Source of the DNA: Rhodococcus rhodochrous
Lineage (GTDB): Bacteria; Actinomycetota; Actinomycetes; Mycobacteriales; Mycobacteriaceae
NCBI RefSeq assembly: GCF_014854695.1
Contig: NZ_CP027557.1
Coordinates: 1,984,001 to 2,048,000, forward strand
Reading direction: 5' to 3'
DNA length: 64,000 bases
The position numbers were made by a program, and so were the translations under genes. Below are positions 29,697 to 37,508 of this stretch, piece by piece; position 1 is the stretch's first letter, and each line of letters starts with the position of its first letter. Below the pieces are notes generated by a model. It worked only from the letters and a program-made list of their open reading frames with translations. It ran no database searches and was not told the DNA's origin.

Positions 29697-30349
29697 GAGT
29701 CGACCCGGACACCCACCCCGTCGTCGGACACGCGCCCGACGGTACGGTGCTGACCTCGGCACCGCAGGACACCGCCGTCGACCGCGCCACCGCCGCCGCG
29801 CGGCGCGTGGTGGACGCGTTGCTGCGCACCGACCGTGGCAACGCGAATCTCGAGCGGGTCGCCGAAGAACTCGACAATATCGCCGAGCACCTCGAGGAAC
29901 ACGCCCCCGAAGTGCGGGAGCGACTGATCGACATGTGGCACGGGGAGGGTGTCACCCGGCACGATCCGGTCACCGGGCCGGAGAACGCGCTCGCTCCGCC
30001 GCTGGTGCTCGCCGGTCGCGAAGACGGATCGGTGGAAGGCGTCGTCGAACTGACCTTCCCGTACCAGGGCCCGCCCGGGCACGTGCACGGCGGAGTCTCC
30101 GCCCTCCTGCTCGATCACACTCTGGGTGTGGCGAACGCCTGGGCCGGGCGCAGCGGCGCCACCGCACAGCTCAATGTGCGGTACCACCGCCCGACCCCGC
30201 TGTTCGAGCCGCTGACGATCACCGGTCGTCTGGTCGAGCAGGACGGCCGCAAGATCAACACGGTCGGCGAGATCAGGACCGCGGACGGCACGGTGTGCGT
30301 CTCCGTCGAGGCGCTGTTCATCGACAGGACGGTTCCCCGTCCGCGCTGA
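29693..30349 (+). CDS. PaaI-type acyl-CoA thioesterase
   Basis: A 218-residue hotdog thioesterase. The C-terminal half carries PPGHVHGGVSALLLDHTLG, the HGG...D signature of PaaI/YbgC-type enzymes. The N-terminal 100 residues are mostly helical (RATAAARRVVDALLRTDRGNANLERVAEEL) and unusual for minimal PaaI proteins. It may hydrolyse stalled acyl-CoA intermediates and so recover CoA. Its ATG overlaps the stop of the MaoC gene, showing translational coupling. Confidence 0.88.
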   Translation: MRVDPDTHPVVGHAPDGTVLTSAPQDTAVDRATAAARRVVDALLRTDRGNANLERVAEELDNIAEHLEEHAPEVRERLIDMWHGEGVTRHDPVTGPENALAPPLVLAGREDGSVEGVVELTFPYQGPPGHVHGGVSALLLDHTLGVANAWAGRSGATAQLNVRYHRPTPLFEPLTITGRLVEQDGRKINTVGEIRTADGTVCVSVEALFIDRTVPRPR

Positions 30350-30390
30350 CGGCCTGCACCGCATACGCCGTCGTATCGGAAAGGAACGGC

Positions 30391-31179
30391 ATGGGGAAAT
30401 TGGACGGGCGGGTGGCGATCGTCACCGGCGCCGGGATGGGAATCGGCCGCGGCGTTGCCGGCGCGCTGGCCCGTGAGGGGGCGAGCGTCGTCGTCGCCGA
30501 GGTCGACGAGGAAGCCGGGGCGGCCACCGCACGGTGGATCACCGAGAAGTGGGGGACGGCGGCACATTTCGTATCGACCGATGTCACCGACCGAGAACAG
30601 GTGCACAACGCGGTGGACACCGCCGCGCGGGAATTCGGGCGCCTCGACATCCTGGTCAACAACGCCTGGCGGTCACTGGGCTTCGCGCGTATGGAGAACA
30701 CGCCCGAACACAGCATGCAGGCCGGGTTCGACATGGCGGTGATGGCCGCGTTCTGGGCGATGCAGCGCGCGTATCCGGAACTGGCCCGACACGGCACCGG
30801 TCGGGTCATCAACATGTGCAGTCTCAACGGCGTCAATGCGCACATGTACTCGGTGTCGTACAACGCGGCGAAAGAGGCGCTGCGCAGCATGACTCGCACG
30901 GCGGCCCGAGAGTGGGCACCGAAGCAGGTGTGCTGCAACGTGATCTGTCCCGGCGCGCAGAGTGCGGCATATCAGCGGGTCGCGGAGGCGGACCCGCAGA
31001 TGGCAGCGACGCAGGCCGCAGCGAACCCGATGGGCCGTATCGGCGACCCGCTCGAGGACATCGGTACCGTCGCAGCCTTTCTCGCGAGCGACGACTCCCG
31101 CTATCTCACAGGCAACACGCTGTTCGTCGACGGCGGTAGCCACATCAACGGCGTGCAGTGGGCGCCGAACGTGGACTGA
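30391..31179 (+). CDS. SDR-family oxidoreductase
   Basis: A 262-residue classical short-chain dehydrogenase. It has TGAGMGIG for cofactor binding, NNAW where NNAG is usual, a catalytic Ser in INMCSLNG and YNAAK. The C-terminus GNTLFVDGGSHINGVQW is typical. It likely oxidises the hydroxyacyl-CoA made by the MaoC hydratase, completing dehydrogenation, hydration, oxidation and thiolysis within this operon. The ATG at 30391 follows AAAGGAA. The gap to the thioesterase gene is 41 bp. Confidence 0.9.
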   Translation: MGKLDGRVAIVTGAGMGIGRGVAGALAREGASVVVAEVDEEAGAATARWITEKWGTAAHFVSTDVTDREQVHNAVDTAAREFGRLDILVNNAWRSLGFARMENTPEHSMQAGFDMAVMAAFWAMQRAYPELARHGTGRVINMCSLNGVNAHMYSVSYNAAKEALRSMTRTAAREWAPKQVCCNVICPGAQSAAYQRVAEADPQMAATQAAANPMGRIGDPLEDIGTVAAFLASDDSRYLTGNTLFVDGGSHINGVQWAPNVD

Positions 31180-31197
31180 AATCCCAACGGAGGATTC

Positions 31198-32379
31198 ATG
31201 CTCTCTCGTACTTCCCGGCGCCTGGTGGCAGCACTCACCGCAACGGCGATGCTCGGTATCACATCCTGCGCGGACTCCGGTGACGACACCGAGGAGACTT
31301 CCGGCGGGCCGGGCTCTCTCGTCACCGAACGTACCCTCACCGGTGCGGCGGCGATTCCCAGCGCATCGCGCACGCATCTGATCACCTATCTGTCCGAGGG
31401 GGCCGACCGGCGCCCCACGCTCGTGTCGGGCACCGTCGCGATCCCCGACGGTGAGGCCCCCGACGGGGGCTGGCCCGTGATCAGCTGGGCACACGGCACC
31501 ACCGGGGTCGGTGACGCCTGCGCACCCTCCGCCGACACCCCCGGCGGTCCGGCCCATTCCTACGTCGGCAGGACCACCGCCATGCTCGACCAGTGGGTCG
31601 CCGACGGCTACGCCGTGGTCCAGACCGACTACGAGGGCCTCGGAACACCGGGCGAACACCCGTACATGAACGGAGACAGCGCGGCTGCCGCTGTCGTCGA
31701 CATCGTGCGTGCGGCTCGGCAACTCGATTCCGGCATCGGCACCCGATGGGTCGCGATGGGACACAGCCAGGGCGGACACGCCGCGCTGTATGTGGCGGCA
31801 CACGGCGAGGAACGCGCACCCGAACTCGAACTGCAGGGCGCGGTCTCCTTCGCCCCGGGTAGCCGCACCAGTGAGACCGCCGAGTACTACGCGACCGCCG
31901 GTCCCGCGATCGGTCCGGCGCTCGGATTCCTCCCGGTGCTGCTGCTCGGAGCGCAGGCGGCGGACCCGAGCATCGACGCCGACGCGATGCTCACCGACGC
32001 GTCGCGACCTCTGCTCGAGGCCGCGCGCACCGGATGCATGGACGACGTTCGCGAGGTGGCGAGCACGGTCCCGGTGGATCAGGTGTTCGCTCCGGATGCG
32101 GACCTCGAGCCGCTCCGCGAGTACTACGCCGGCCAGGAGGTCGAACCGCTCACCCTGACGGTGCCGACGCTCGTCGTGCAGGGAACCGACGATGCACTGG
32201 TGTCGCGTCCGGTCACCGATCAGGTGACCGCTGCACTGTGCGACAACGGAGCCGACCTGACCTATCGGGTGTACGAGGGGGCCGACCACCGCGCGGTACT
32301 CGAGGAGTCCTTCGGCGACGTGCGGGCGTTCGTCGACGGAGTACGCGCGGGCGAGGCGCAGGACGGCACGTGCGATTGA
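31198..32379 (+). CDS. Secreted lipoprotein lipase/esterase (alpha/beta hydrolase)
   Basis: A 393-residue protein with a lipoprotein signal peptide. A basic start (MLSRTSRRLV), a hydrophobic core and a lipobox LGITSC place the lipidated Cys near residue 24. The mature enzyme has the oxyanion/Trp region VISWAHGTTG, the nucleophile elbow GHSQGG (Ser190), an Asp in VQGTDDALV and a His in GADHRAVL. It fits the secretory LIP family. It would release fatty acids or sterols from esters outside the cell for the preceding beta-oxidation genes. The ATG follows GGAGGATTC. It is convergent with fdhD (9 bp). Confidence 0.9.
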   Translation: MLSRTSRRLVAALTATAMLGITSCADSGDDTEETSGGPGSLVTERTLTGAAAIPSASRTHLITYLSEGADRRPTLVSGTVAIPDGEAPDGGWPVISWAHGTTGVGDACAPSADTPGGPAHSYVGRTTAMLDQWVADGYAVVQTDYEGLGTPGEHPYMNGDSAAAAVVDIVRAARQLDSGIGTRWVAMGHSQGGHAALYVAAHGEERAPELELQGAVSFAPGSRTSETAEYYATAGPAIGPALGFLPVLLLGAQAADPSIDADAMLTDASRPLLEAARTGCMDDVREVASTVPVDQVFAPDADLEPLREYYAGQEVEPLTLTVPTLVVQGTDDALVSRPVTDQVTAALCDNGADLTYRVYEGADHRAVLEESFGDVRAFVDGVRAGEAQDGTCD

Positions 32380-32388
32380 TGCCGTCGA

Positions 32389-33219
32389 TCAGTCGGTCTT
32401 GATGCGTTCGGGGACGGTGTAGATGTTCATCGTGTCGCCGCGGAGGAAGCCCACGAGGGTGAGGTCGGACTCCGCGGCGAGATCGACGGCCAGCGACGAC
32501 GGCGCCGAGACCGCCGCGAGCACGGGGATCCCGGCCATGACCGCCTTCTGCACGAGTTCGAACGAGGCGCGTCCGCTCACCATGAGCACGCTGTGCGAGA
32601 GCGGAACCCGGTTGTCGGTCAGGGCCCAGCCGATCACCTTGTCGACGGCGTTGTGCCGGCCGACGTCCTCGCGCAGGGCCAGCAGCGCCCCGTCGGGGGT
32701 GAACAGCGCGGCCGCGTGCAGACCGCCGGTCGACTCGAAGACCTGCTGGTGCCGACGCAGCGTGTCGGGCAGTTCGGTGAGGGTGTGCGTGCCGATCGAG
32801 GTGGTGCCGGCATCCTTCAACGGATAGCGGGTGCGCGTGCGCACCTCGTCGAGCGAGTTCTTCCCGCACACCCCGCACGCGGAGGTCGTCGTGAACGCGC
32901 GTCGCCCCGTCCCTTCGGGGACGGTGACGCCGGGGGCGAGGGCGACGTCGAGGACGTTGTAGGTGTTGGCGCCGCTCTCGTCCACGCCGTCGCAGTAGCG
33001 GACGGCGGCGATGTCCTCGCGACTGCCGATCATCCCTTCGGCCAGCAGGAAGCCGTGGACGAGGTCGACGTCGTGCCCGGGGGTGCGCATCGTGATGGTG
33101 AGCGACTCACCGCCGACCCTGATCTCGAGCGGTTCCTCGACGGCGAGGGTGTCGGGACGTCGCGTCGCCCTGTCCGCAGTGATGCGCAGTACCGGACGAC
33201 GTGTCGTGACCCGTCCCAT
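32389..33219 (-). CDS. fdhD: Formate dehydrogenase accessory sulfurtransferase FdhD
   Basis: A 276-residue sulfur carrier that activates molybdenum formate dehydrogenase by passing sulfur from a desulfurase to the Mo cofactor. The essential CxxC is visible in [31 protein letters not shown] and [15 protein letters not shown] are further family signatures. No formate dehydrogenase genes are in the window. Its place beside the amine/nitrogen cluster may link to formate produced from demethylation, but that is inference. The ATG at 33219 has GGGAGG 5-6 nt upstream. Confidence 0.95.
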   Translation of the reverse strand: MGRVTTRRPVLRITADRATRRPDTLAVEEPLEIRVGGESLTITMRTPGHDVDLVHGFLLAEGMIGSREDIAAVRYCDGVDESGANTYNVLDVALAPGVTVPEGTGRRAFTTTSACGVCGKNSLDEVRTRTRYPLKDAGTTSIGTHTLTELPDTLRRHQQVFESTGGLHAAALFTPDGALLALREDVGRHNAVDKVIGWALTDNRVPLSHSVLMVSGRASFELVQKAVMAGIPVLAAVSAPSSLAVDLAAESDLTLVGFLRGDTMNIYTVPERIKTD

Positions 33220-33389
33220 CGTCTACCTCCCAGATGCGTGCAGCGGTTCGAGCCGTCGTTCCCACGGAACCCCGGCAGGGCAGGGATACCCCGGCGGTGC
33301 TGGTTGTGCACACCGGGGGACGCGGCGCCTCGTCCTCCATACTGCCTGCCCGCATGCAACGGCACCCCTGTCCTGAGAACTGCGGTGGC

Positions 33390-33406
33390 GTTACACGAAG
33401 TTCACC
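33390..33406 (+). promoter_or_regulatory. GlnR-like box upstream of amtB
   Basis: GTTACACGAAGTTCACC lies 114 bp upstream of the amtB start. It shows the AC-N9-AC spacing described for mycobacterial GlnR sites (AC at 33393 and 33404). A palindrome GAGTGG-GT-CCACTC follows at about 33430-33443. The rest of the 300-bp interval from fdhD to amtB shows no gene. Confidence 0.4.
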
Positions 33407-33519
33407 CGCACCTCGCAGGGACATTACAGAGTGGGTCCACTCTCAGGGGACGGTGATGAATGCGGGTCACCGACTGACGTAGGGGTCGTGAACCCCGGGA
33501 TCGAACAGGGTGGACTTAT

Positions 33520-34857
33520 ATGGAACAGGCACTCGCGGCCGCCGATACCGCCTGGGTTTTGGCGGCGTTCACAGCAGTCGTACTGATGGTTCCGGGCCTG
33601 GCGCTGTTCTACAGCGGCATGCTCGGAGTCAAGAGCGCGCTCAACATGATCATGATGGTGTTCGGTGGATTCGCCGTCACCGCCGTCCTGTGGGTGCTGT
33701 TCGGTCCGGCCGCCGTGCTCGGTGACAGCGTCGGGGGCCTCGGCCTCATCGGCGATCCCTTCACCGACATCGGTCTCGGGTCGCTGCTCGAGGAGAACCC
33801 GGACGGAGGGATGCCCGCCGCCCTGACCGCCGCCTTCCACCTCCTCTTCGCGGGCATCACGGTGGCGATCATCGCCGGTGGAGTCGCGGACCGGATGAAG
33901 TTCTCGGCGTGGCTGGTGTTCTCGGGCATCTGGGTCGTCCTCGTCTATTTCCCGGTCGCGCACTGGGTCTTCGCCTTCGACGACGAGGAAGCGGGCACGA
34001 AGGGCGGATGGATCGCCAACACGCTCGCCGCCCACGACTTCGCCGGCGGCACCGCCGTGCACATGAACTCGGGTGTCGCGGCGCTGGCACTCGCCATCGC
34101 GCTCGGTCGTCGCCGCGGATTCCCGCACGTCGCCCGTCCCCACAACCTGCCCCTCGTCGTCCTCGGCGGCGGAATCCTGCTGTTCGGCTGGTTCGGATTC
34201 AACGGCGGTTCGGCGGGCGGCGCCAACCACATGGCCGGTGTCGTCGTCCTCAACACGCTCGTCGCCGCGATGGCCGGCCTGCTCGGTTGGCTGCTCGTCG
34301 AACGCATCAAGGAGAAGCACGCGACGACGCTCGGTGCCATCTCGGGCGTGATCGCCGCACTCGTGGGCATCACGCCCGCCGCGAGCCTCGTGTCCCCGCT
34401 CGGTGCCCTGCTGATCGGCGTGGTCTCCGGTGCCGTCGGCTGCTTCGCCGTGAGCTGGAAATTCCGCATGGGCTACGACGACTCGCTCGACGTCGTCGCC
34501 ATCCACCTCATGGGCGGCGTCGTGGGCACCACCCTCATCGCCTTCGTCGCGACGGCCGCCGCGCCGGCCGGCGTCGACGGTCTGTTCTTCGGTGGTGGGA
34601 TCGATTTCCTCGGACGCCAGATCGTCGCGATGGCTGCGGTGTTCGCCTACTCGTTCGCGGTGACCTTCCTGATCGCGAAGGCGCTCGACAAGATCATGGG
34701 CATTCGGGTCGACACCGAGACGGAGATGCGGGGCATCGACGTCCCGGTCCACGGGGAGACGGCCTACGTGATGGACTCGTTCTCGCCGACCGGCCCGTCG
34801 ACGCTGCGCCCCGAGGTGTTCGCCGAGGACCGCGACGTGATCGTGCCCAAGTCCTGA
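33520..34857 (+). CDS. amtB: Ammonium transporter
   Basis: A 445-residue integral membrane protein of the Amt/Rh family with about 11 hydrophobic helices. Family signatures include FYSGMLGVKSALNMIMM, the pore-lining DFAGGTAVHMNSG with a conserved His, and GWFGFNGGSAGG. The second pore His is in AIHLMGGVVG. It imports ammonium when nitrogen is scarce and is normally regulated by GlnK, which is not encoded next to it here. The C-terminal tail (about 45 residues) is cytoplasmic. It converges with the XRE-cupin gene across a strong terminator. The ATG at 33520 follows GGTGGA. Confidence 0.95.
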   Translation: MEQALAAADTAWVLAAFTAVVLMVPGLALFYSGMLGVKSALNMIMMVFGGFAVTAVLWVLFGPAAVLGDSVGGLGLIGDPFTDIGLGSLLEENPDGGMPAALTAAFHLLFAGITVAIIAGGVADRMKFSAWLVFSGIWVVLVYFPVAHWVFAFDDEEAGTKGGWIANTLAAHDFAGGTAVHMNSGVAALALAIALGRRRGFPHVARPHNLPLVVLGGGILLFGWFGFNGGSAGGANHMAGVVVLNTLVAAMAGLLGWLLVERIKEKHATTLGAISGVIAALVGITPAASLVSPLGALLIGVVSGAVGCFAVSWKFRMGYDDSLDVVAIHLMGGVVGTTLIAFVATAAAPAGVDGLFFGGGIDFLGRQIVAMAAVFAYSFAVTFLIAKALDKIMGIRVDTETEMRGIDVPVHGETAYVMDSFSPTGPSTLRPEVFAEDRDVIVPKS

Positions 34858-34884
34858 CCGACGAGTTTCCCCGACCGAACGGCA

Positions 34885-34917
34885 GGAGCCCTCACCGCAC
34901 CGCGCGGTGAGGGCTCC
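34885..34917. terminator. Bidirectional terminator between amtB and the XRE-cupin gene
   Basis: A perfect 14-bp stem (GGAGCCCTCACCGC and its complement, 34885-34898 and 34904-34917) with a 5-nt loop, placed between two convergent genes. Confidence 0.9.
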
Positions 34918-34924
34918 GTCGTGT

Positions 34925-35572
34925 TCACGGCTGGTGGTTGTCGGGATACGCCGTCACGGCGAGGAACCGGATGGGCAGCTTCAGCAGCTCGTTCGGTCCG
35001 TGTAGTCCCTCACCGTCGAGGAGCAGGGCATCGCCCGGTTGCAGGTGGTACTCGGAATCGCCGTGGCCGTAGAGCATCTCGCCTTCGAGCATGTACAGCA
35101 GCTCGGTGCCGGGATGCTGGAAGAGGGGGAAGACCTCGCTTGCGTCGGTGAGGGTCACGAGCACCGGTTCGAGCCGCTTGTGCTGCCCACGCAGTGCGCC
35201 GAGCAATTCGTAGTGGTGGCCGACCCGCGTACCGCGACCGACGATCTCGGCGCCGTGCCCGTTCTTGGTGAACACCGCGTCGCGGTGCGCGTCCGCGCCC
35301 CGGAAGAGCGAGGTGACGGGGACGTCGAGGCCGGCGGCGAGGCGCGCGAGAGTCGACAGGCTGCACGACGTCTGGGCGTTCTCGATCTTCGAGAGCATCG
35401 CCTTGGAGATCCCCACCTTGGCGGCCATGTCGCCGACGGACAGACCGCTGGCCAGCCGCAGCGACCTCACCTGGTGGGCGATCGCGCGCTCGAGATCCAC
35501 ACCCGTCGGGGTGCCGCGCGGGACTTCGCGTCCGGAATCGTCGTACAGGACGGGACGATCTGGGCTGGCCAT
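34925..35572 (-). CDS. XRE-family regulator with cupin sensor domain
   Basis: A 215-residue regulator. An N-terminal helix-turn-helix (about residues 30-85, LRLASGLSVGDMAAKVGISKAMLSKIENAQT) is followed by a small-barrel cupin domain (PGTELLYMLEGEMLYGHGDSEYHLQPGDALLLDGEGLHG). Proteins of this design usually sense a small metabolite and control the neighbouring amine, amino acid or polyamine catabolic genes. The ATG at 35572 has TACGCT ending 6 nt upstream, suggesting a leaderless transcript. It stands at the 3' end of the amine cluster and has its own promoter after a terminator. Confidence 0.9.
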   Translation of the reverse strand: MASPDRPVLYDDSGREVPRGTPTGVDLERAIAHQVRSLRLASGLSVGDMAAKVGISKAMLSKIENAQTSCSLSTLARLAAGLDVPVTSLFRGADAHRDAVFTKNGHGAEIVGRGTRVGHHYELLGALRGQHKRLEPVLVTLTDASEVFPLFQHPGTELLYMLEGEMLYGHGDSEYHLQPGDALLLDGEGLHGPNELLKLPIRFLAVTAYPDNHQP

Positions 35573-35578
35573 ATCATC

Positions 35579-35602
35579 AGCGTAGCGTGTGTCCACCGGT
35601 GG
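35579..35602 (-). promoter_or_regulatory. XRE promoter with palindromic operator candidate
   Basis: On the minus strand TACGCT (35579-35584) ends 6 nt before the XRE start. The 10-bp palindrome CCACCGGTGG (35593-35602) lies in the spacer between the expected -35 and -10 positions. This position fits autorepression. Inference from placement. Confidence 0.45.
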
Positions 35603-35627
35603 TGAACGCCGCAATGCGGACACGGCG

Positions 35628-35679
35628 GTGCCCTCCACGATCCGGACGACAGGGATCCGGCCGGGTCCGTGGAGGGCAC
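35628..35679 (-). terminator. Hairpin after the FAD amine oxidase gene
   Basis: The 12-bp arms GTGCCCTCCACG (35628-35639) and complement (35668-35679) enclose a 28-nt loop that itself contains a CCGG repeat. It ends the minus-strand run from the glutamine synthetase gene to the FAD oxidase gene, separating it from the XRE gene. Confidence 0.75.
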
Positions 35680-35698
35680 GCGCGCTGGGAGGTCGGGA

Positions 35699-36889
35699 TC
35701 AGCGCATCTCGCCGGCGCCCTCGTAGGGGTTGAGGCTCAGGAGCAGATCACCCTCCTCGAAGCGGGAGAAACGGAAGTCGTCCGGGTTCACATTCGGAAG
35801 GTCGGTCTTCCCGTCGATCAGCAGGTCGGCGACCAACTTGCCCACCGCGGGGGAGATCTTGAACCCGTGCCCGGAGAATCCGGTCGCCAGGAACAGGCCC
35901 TCGACCGGTGCCGGACCGATGACGGGGTTGTAGTCCTCGGTGACGTCGTAGGCACCGACGTACGAACTGGTGATCCGTGGGTCCGGCATGTCGGGAAGGC
36001 GGTTGCCGAGCTTCATGATGTTCTTCTCGATCGTCGAGTCGTCGGCGCGGTTGACGTACTTGTCCGGGTCGATGTACTCCGGCGCCTGGTGATCGGAATT
36101 GCCCACCAGCAGTTCACCGTTCGGCTCGCGGCAGATGTACTGCAGGCCCGCCAGATCGGACAGCACGGGCACCTCCGGGGTCGGGACGCCCTGGTCGACG
36201 AGAACCAACTGCGCGCGCTGCGCCCGGACGTCGATGTCGACGCCGACACCGGCGACGAGTGCCGGAGTCCAGGGGCCTGCGGCGACGATGACCTGTTCGG
36301 CGTGCACCTCGGACCCGTCGGCGAGGGTGACGCCGTAGACGCGGCCTGTGGCGTTCTGCAGCAGCGACACCACCGGGGTGCTCTGCCGGATCTTCACGCC
36401 CATCCGCCGTGCCGTCGCCCCGAACGCCATTCCCGCCATGTAGGCCTCGCCGCGACCACCGAGCGGTTCGTAGGCGAACAGGGCGAAGTCGTCGAGGTGC
36501 AGGCCCGGCCACAGTTCGGCCATCTTGTCGTGGGTAATGAGTTCGGTGGCGATACCCAGGCCCTGCATCATCTCGATGTTCGCTTCGAGCGGCTTGACGT
36601 TGTTCTCCGCCACACCGACGACGTAACCGCACTGGCGGAACGCCATGTCGTCGCCGAAGATCTCGGTCGCCTTGGTGAAGATGTCGACGCCGTACCAGGA
36701 CATCGCAGCCAACGACGGGGTGCCGTAGTGACAGCGCACGACACCGCTGGACTTGCCGGTCATGCCGGAGCAGAGGGTGTCGCGCTCGAGGACGAGGACG
36801 TCGGTCTCGCCGCGGTCAGCGAGGGAGTAGGCGATGGCCAGGCCTTCGAGGCCGCCGCCGACGATCAGAAACTTGGTCGTGTCCGTCAC
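35699..36889 (-). CDS. FAD-dependent amine oxidase, sarcosine oxidase beta-like
   Basis: A 396-residue DAO-family flavoprotein. The N-terminal FAD motif is FLIVGGGLEGLAIAYSLADRG, followed by SSGVVRCHYGTPSLAAMSWYG at the position of the SoxB flavin-contact loop. VIVAAGPWTPAL and the C-terminal GLFLATGFSGHGFKISPAVGKL are standard. It resembles the beta subunit of heterotetrameric sarcosine oxidase and of N-methylglutamate dehydrogenase. No alpha, gamma or delta partner genes are present. In context it may oxidise N-methylglutamate or another N-methyl amine to the free amine plus formaldehyde. The GTG at 36889 follows AAAGGA. Confidence 0.85.
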   Translation of the reverse strand: MTDTTKFLIVGGGLEGLAIAYSLADRGETDVLVLERDTLCSGMTGKSSGVVRCHYGTPSLAAMSWYGVDIFTKATEIFGDDMAFRQCGYVVGVAENNVKPLEANIEMMQGLGIATELITHDKMAELWPGLHLDDFALFAYEPLGGRGEAYMAGMAFGATARRMGVKIRQSTPVVSLLQNATGRVYGVTLADGSEVHAEQVIVAAGPWTPALVAGVGVDIDVRAQRAQLVLVDQGVPTPEVPVLSDLAGLQYICREPNGELLVGNSDHQAPEYIDPDKYVNRADDSTIEKNIMKLGNRLPDMPDPRITSSYVGAYDVTEDYNPVIGPAPVEGLFLATGFSGHGFKISPAVGKLVADLLIDGKTDLPNVNPDDFRFSRFEEGDLLLSLNPYEGAGEMR

Positions 36890-36947
36890 CTGAGGATCCT
36901 TTGTTCGGTCGGCCTCCGAATCGGGGAGGTCGGTGGGGGAGTCGATG

Positions 36948-37508
36948 TCAGAGGGAGGAAGTCGGTTCGATGCGGACCAGCAGTCCGGTGGCCGACGAGA
37001 CTCGTAGCGTGATCGCCTCGTGGCGGATCAGGACGCAGTCCCCGGGCCCGGCCCGTTCCGTGCCGGCCTGTACGGAGCCCGATCGCACGTAGAGGGCAGT
37101 GACTCCGCCTGCGGCGGTGTCGAAGGCCGTGTCGAGCGTGAGATACCCGACGGCCGCAGTGGCGGCCCCACGCGCGGTTATGACATTGAATGCGCTGGTC
37201 GCGCCTCGGGGGATGCAGCGGGGTGCGTCCTCACCGGCGAACGGGTGCGGATGCCACGGATCCAGCGAACGAAGTCCGTGGCCCGAGTGGAGGTCGACCC
37301 CGTGCTCACCGACGACGGTGAAGATGCGGTCCCTGCCGGGGAAGGCCGAGAACTCGCTGGGATCGGATCCCAGATCGGCCACGCTGATCCGCCACAGCGG
37401 GCGTCCGGCGGGGCCGCGAGGTCCGGTCGCTACCTCCTCCGTGGTCCCGGCGCCGTTGCGCCAGAGCGTCCGCCGTCGGTCGCCCGAGCGGATCACCTGC
37501 ACGGCCAC
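36948..37508 (-). CDS. HutD/Ves family cupin-like protein
   Basis: A 186-residue protein of the HutD/Ves family (WRNGAGTTEEVATGP, WRISVADLGSDPSEFSAFPGRDRIFTVV). HutD is a bicupin associated with histidine utilisation in proteobacteria, where it is thought to limit pathway flux, perhaps by binding an intermediate. No hut genes are present here, so the ligand may come from the amine cluster. Its GTG start lies immediately after the TAG of the upstream amidohydrolase gene (0-nt gap), which implies coupled translation. Confidence 0.85.
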   Translation of the reverse strand: MAVQVIRSGDRRRTLWRNGAGTTEEVATGPRGPAGRPLWRISVADLGSDPSEFSAFPGRDRIFTVVGEHGVDLHSGHGLRSLDPWHPHPFAGEDAPRCIPRGATSAFNVITARGAATAAVGYLTLDTAFDTAAGGVTALYVRSGSVQAGTERAGPGDCVLIRHEAITLRVSSATGLLVRIEPTSSL

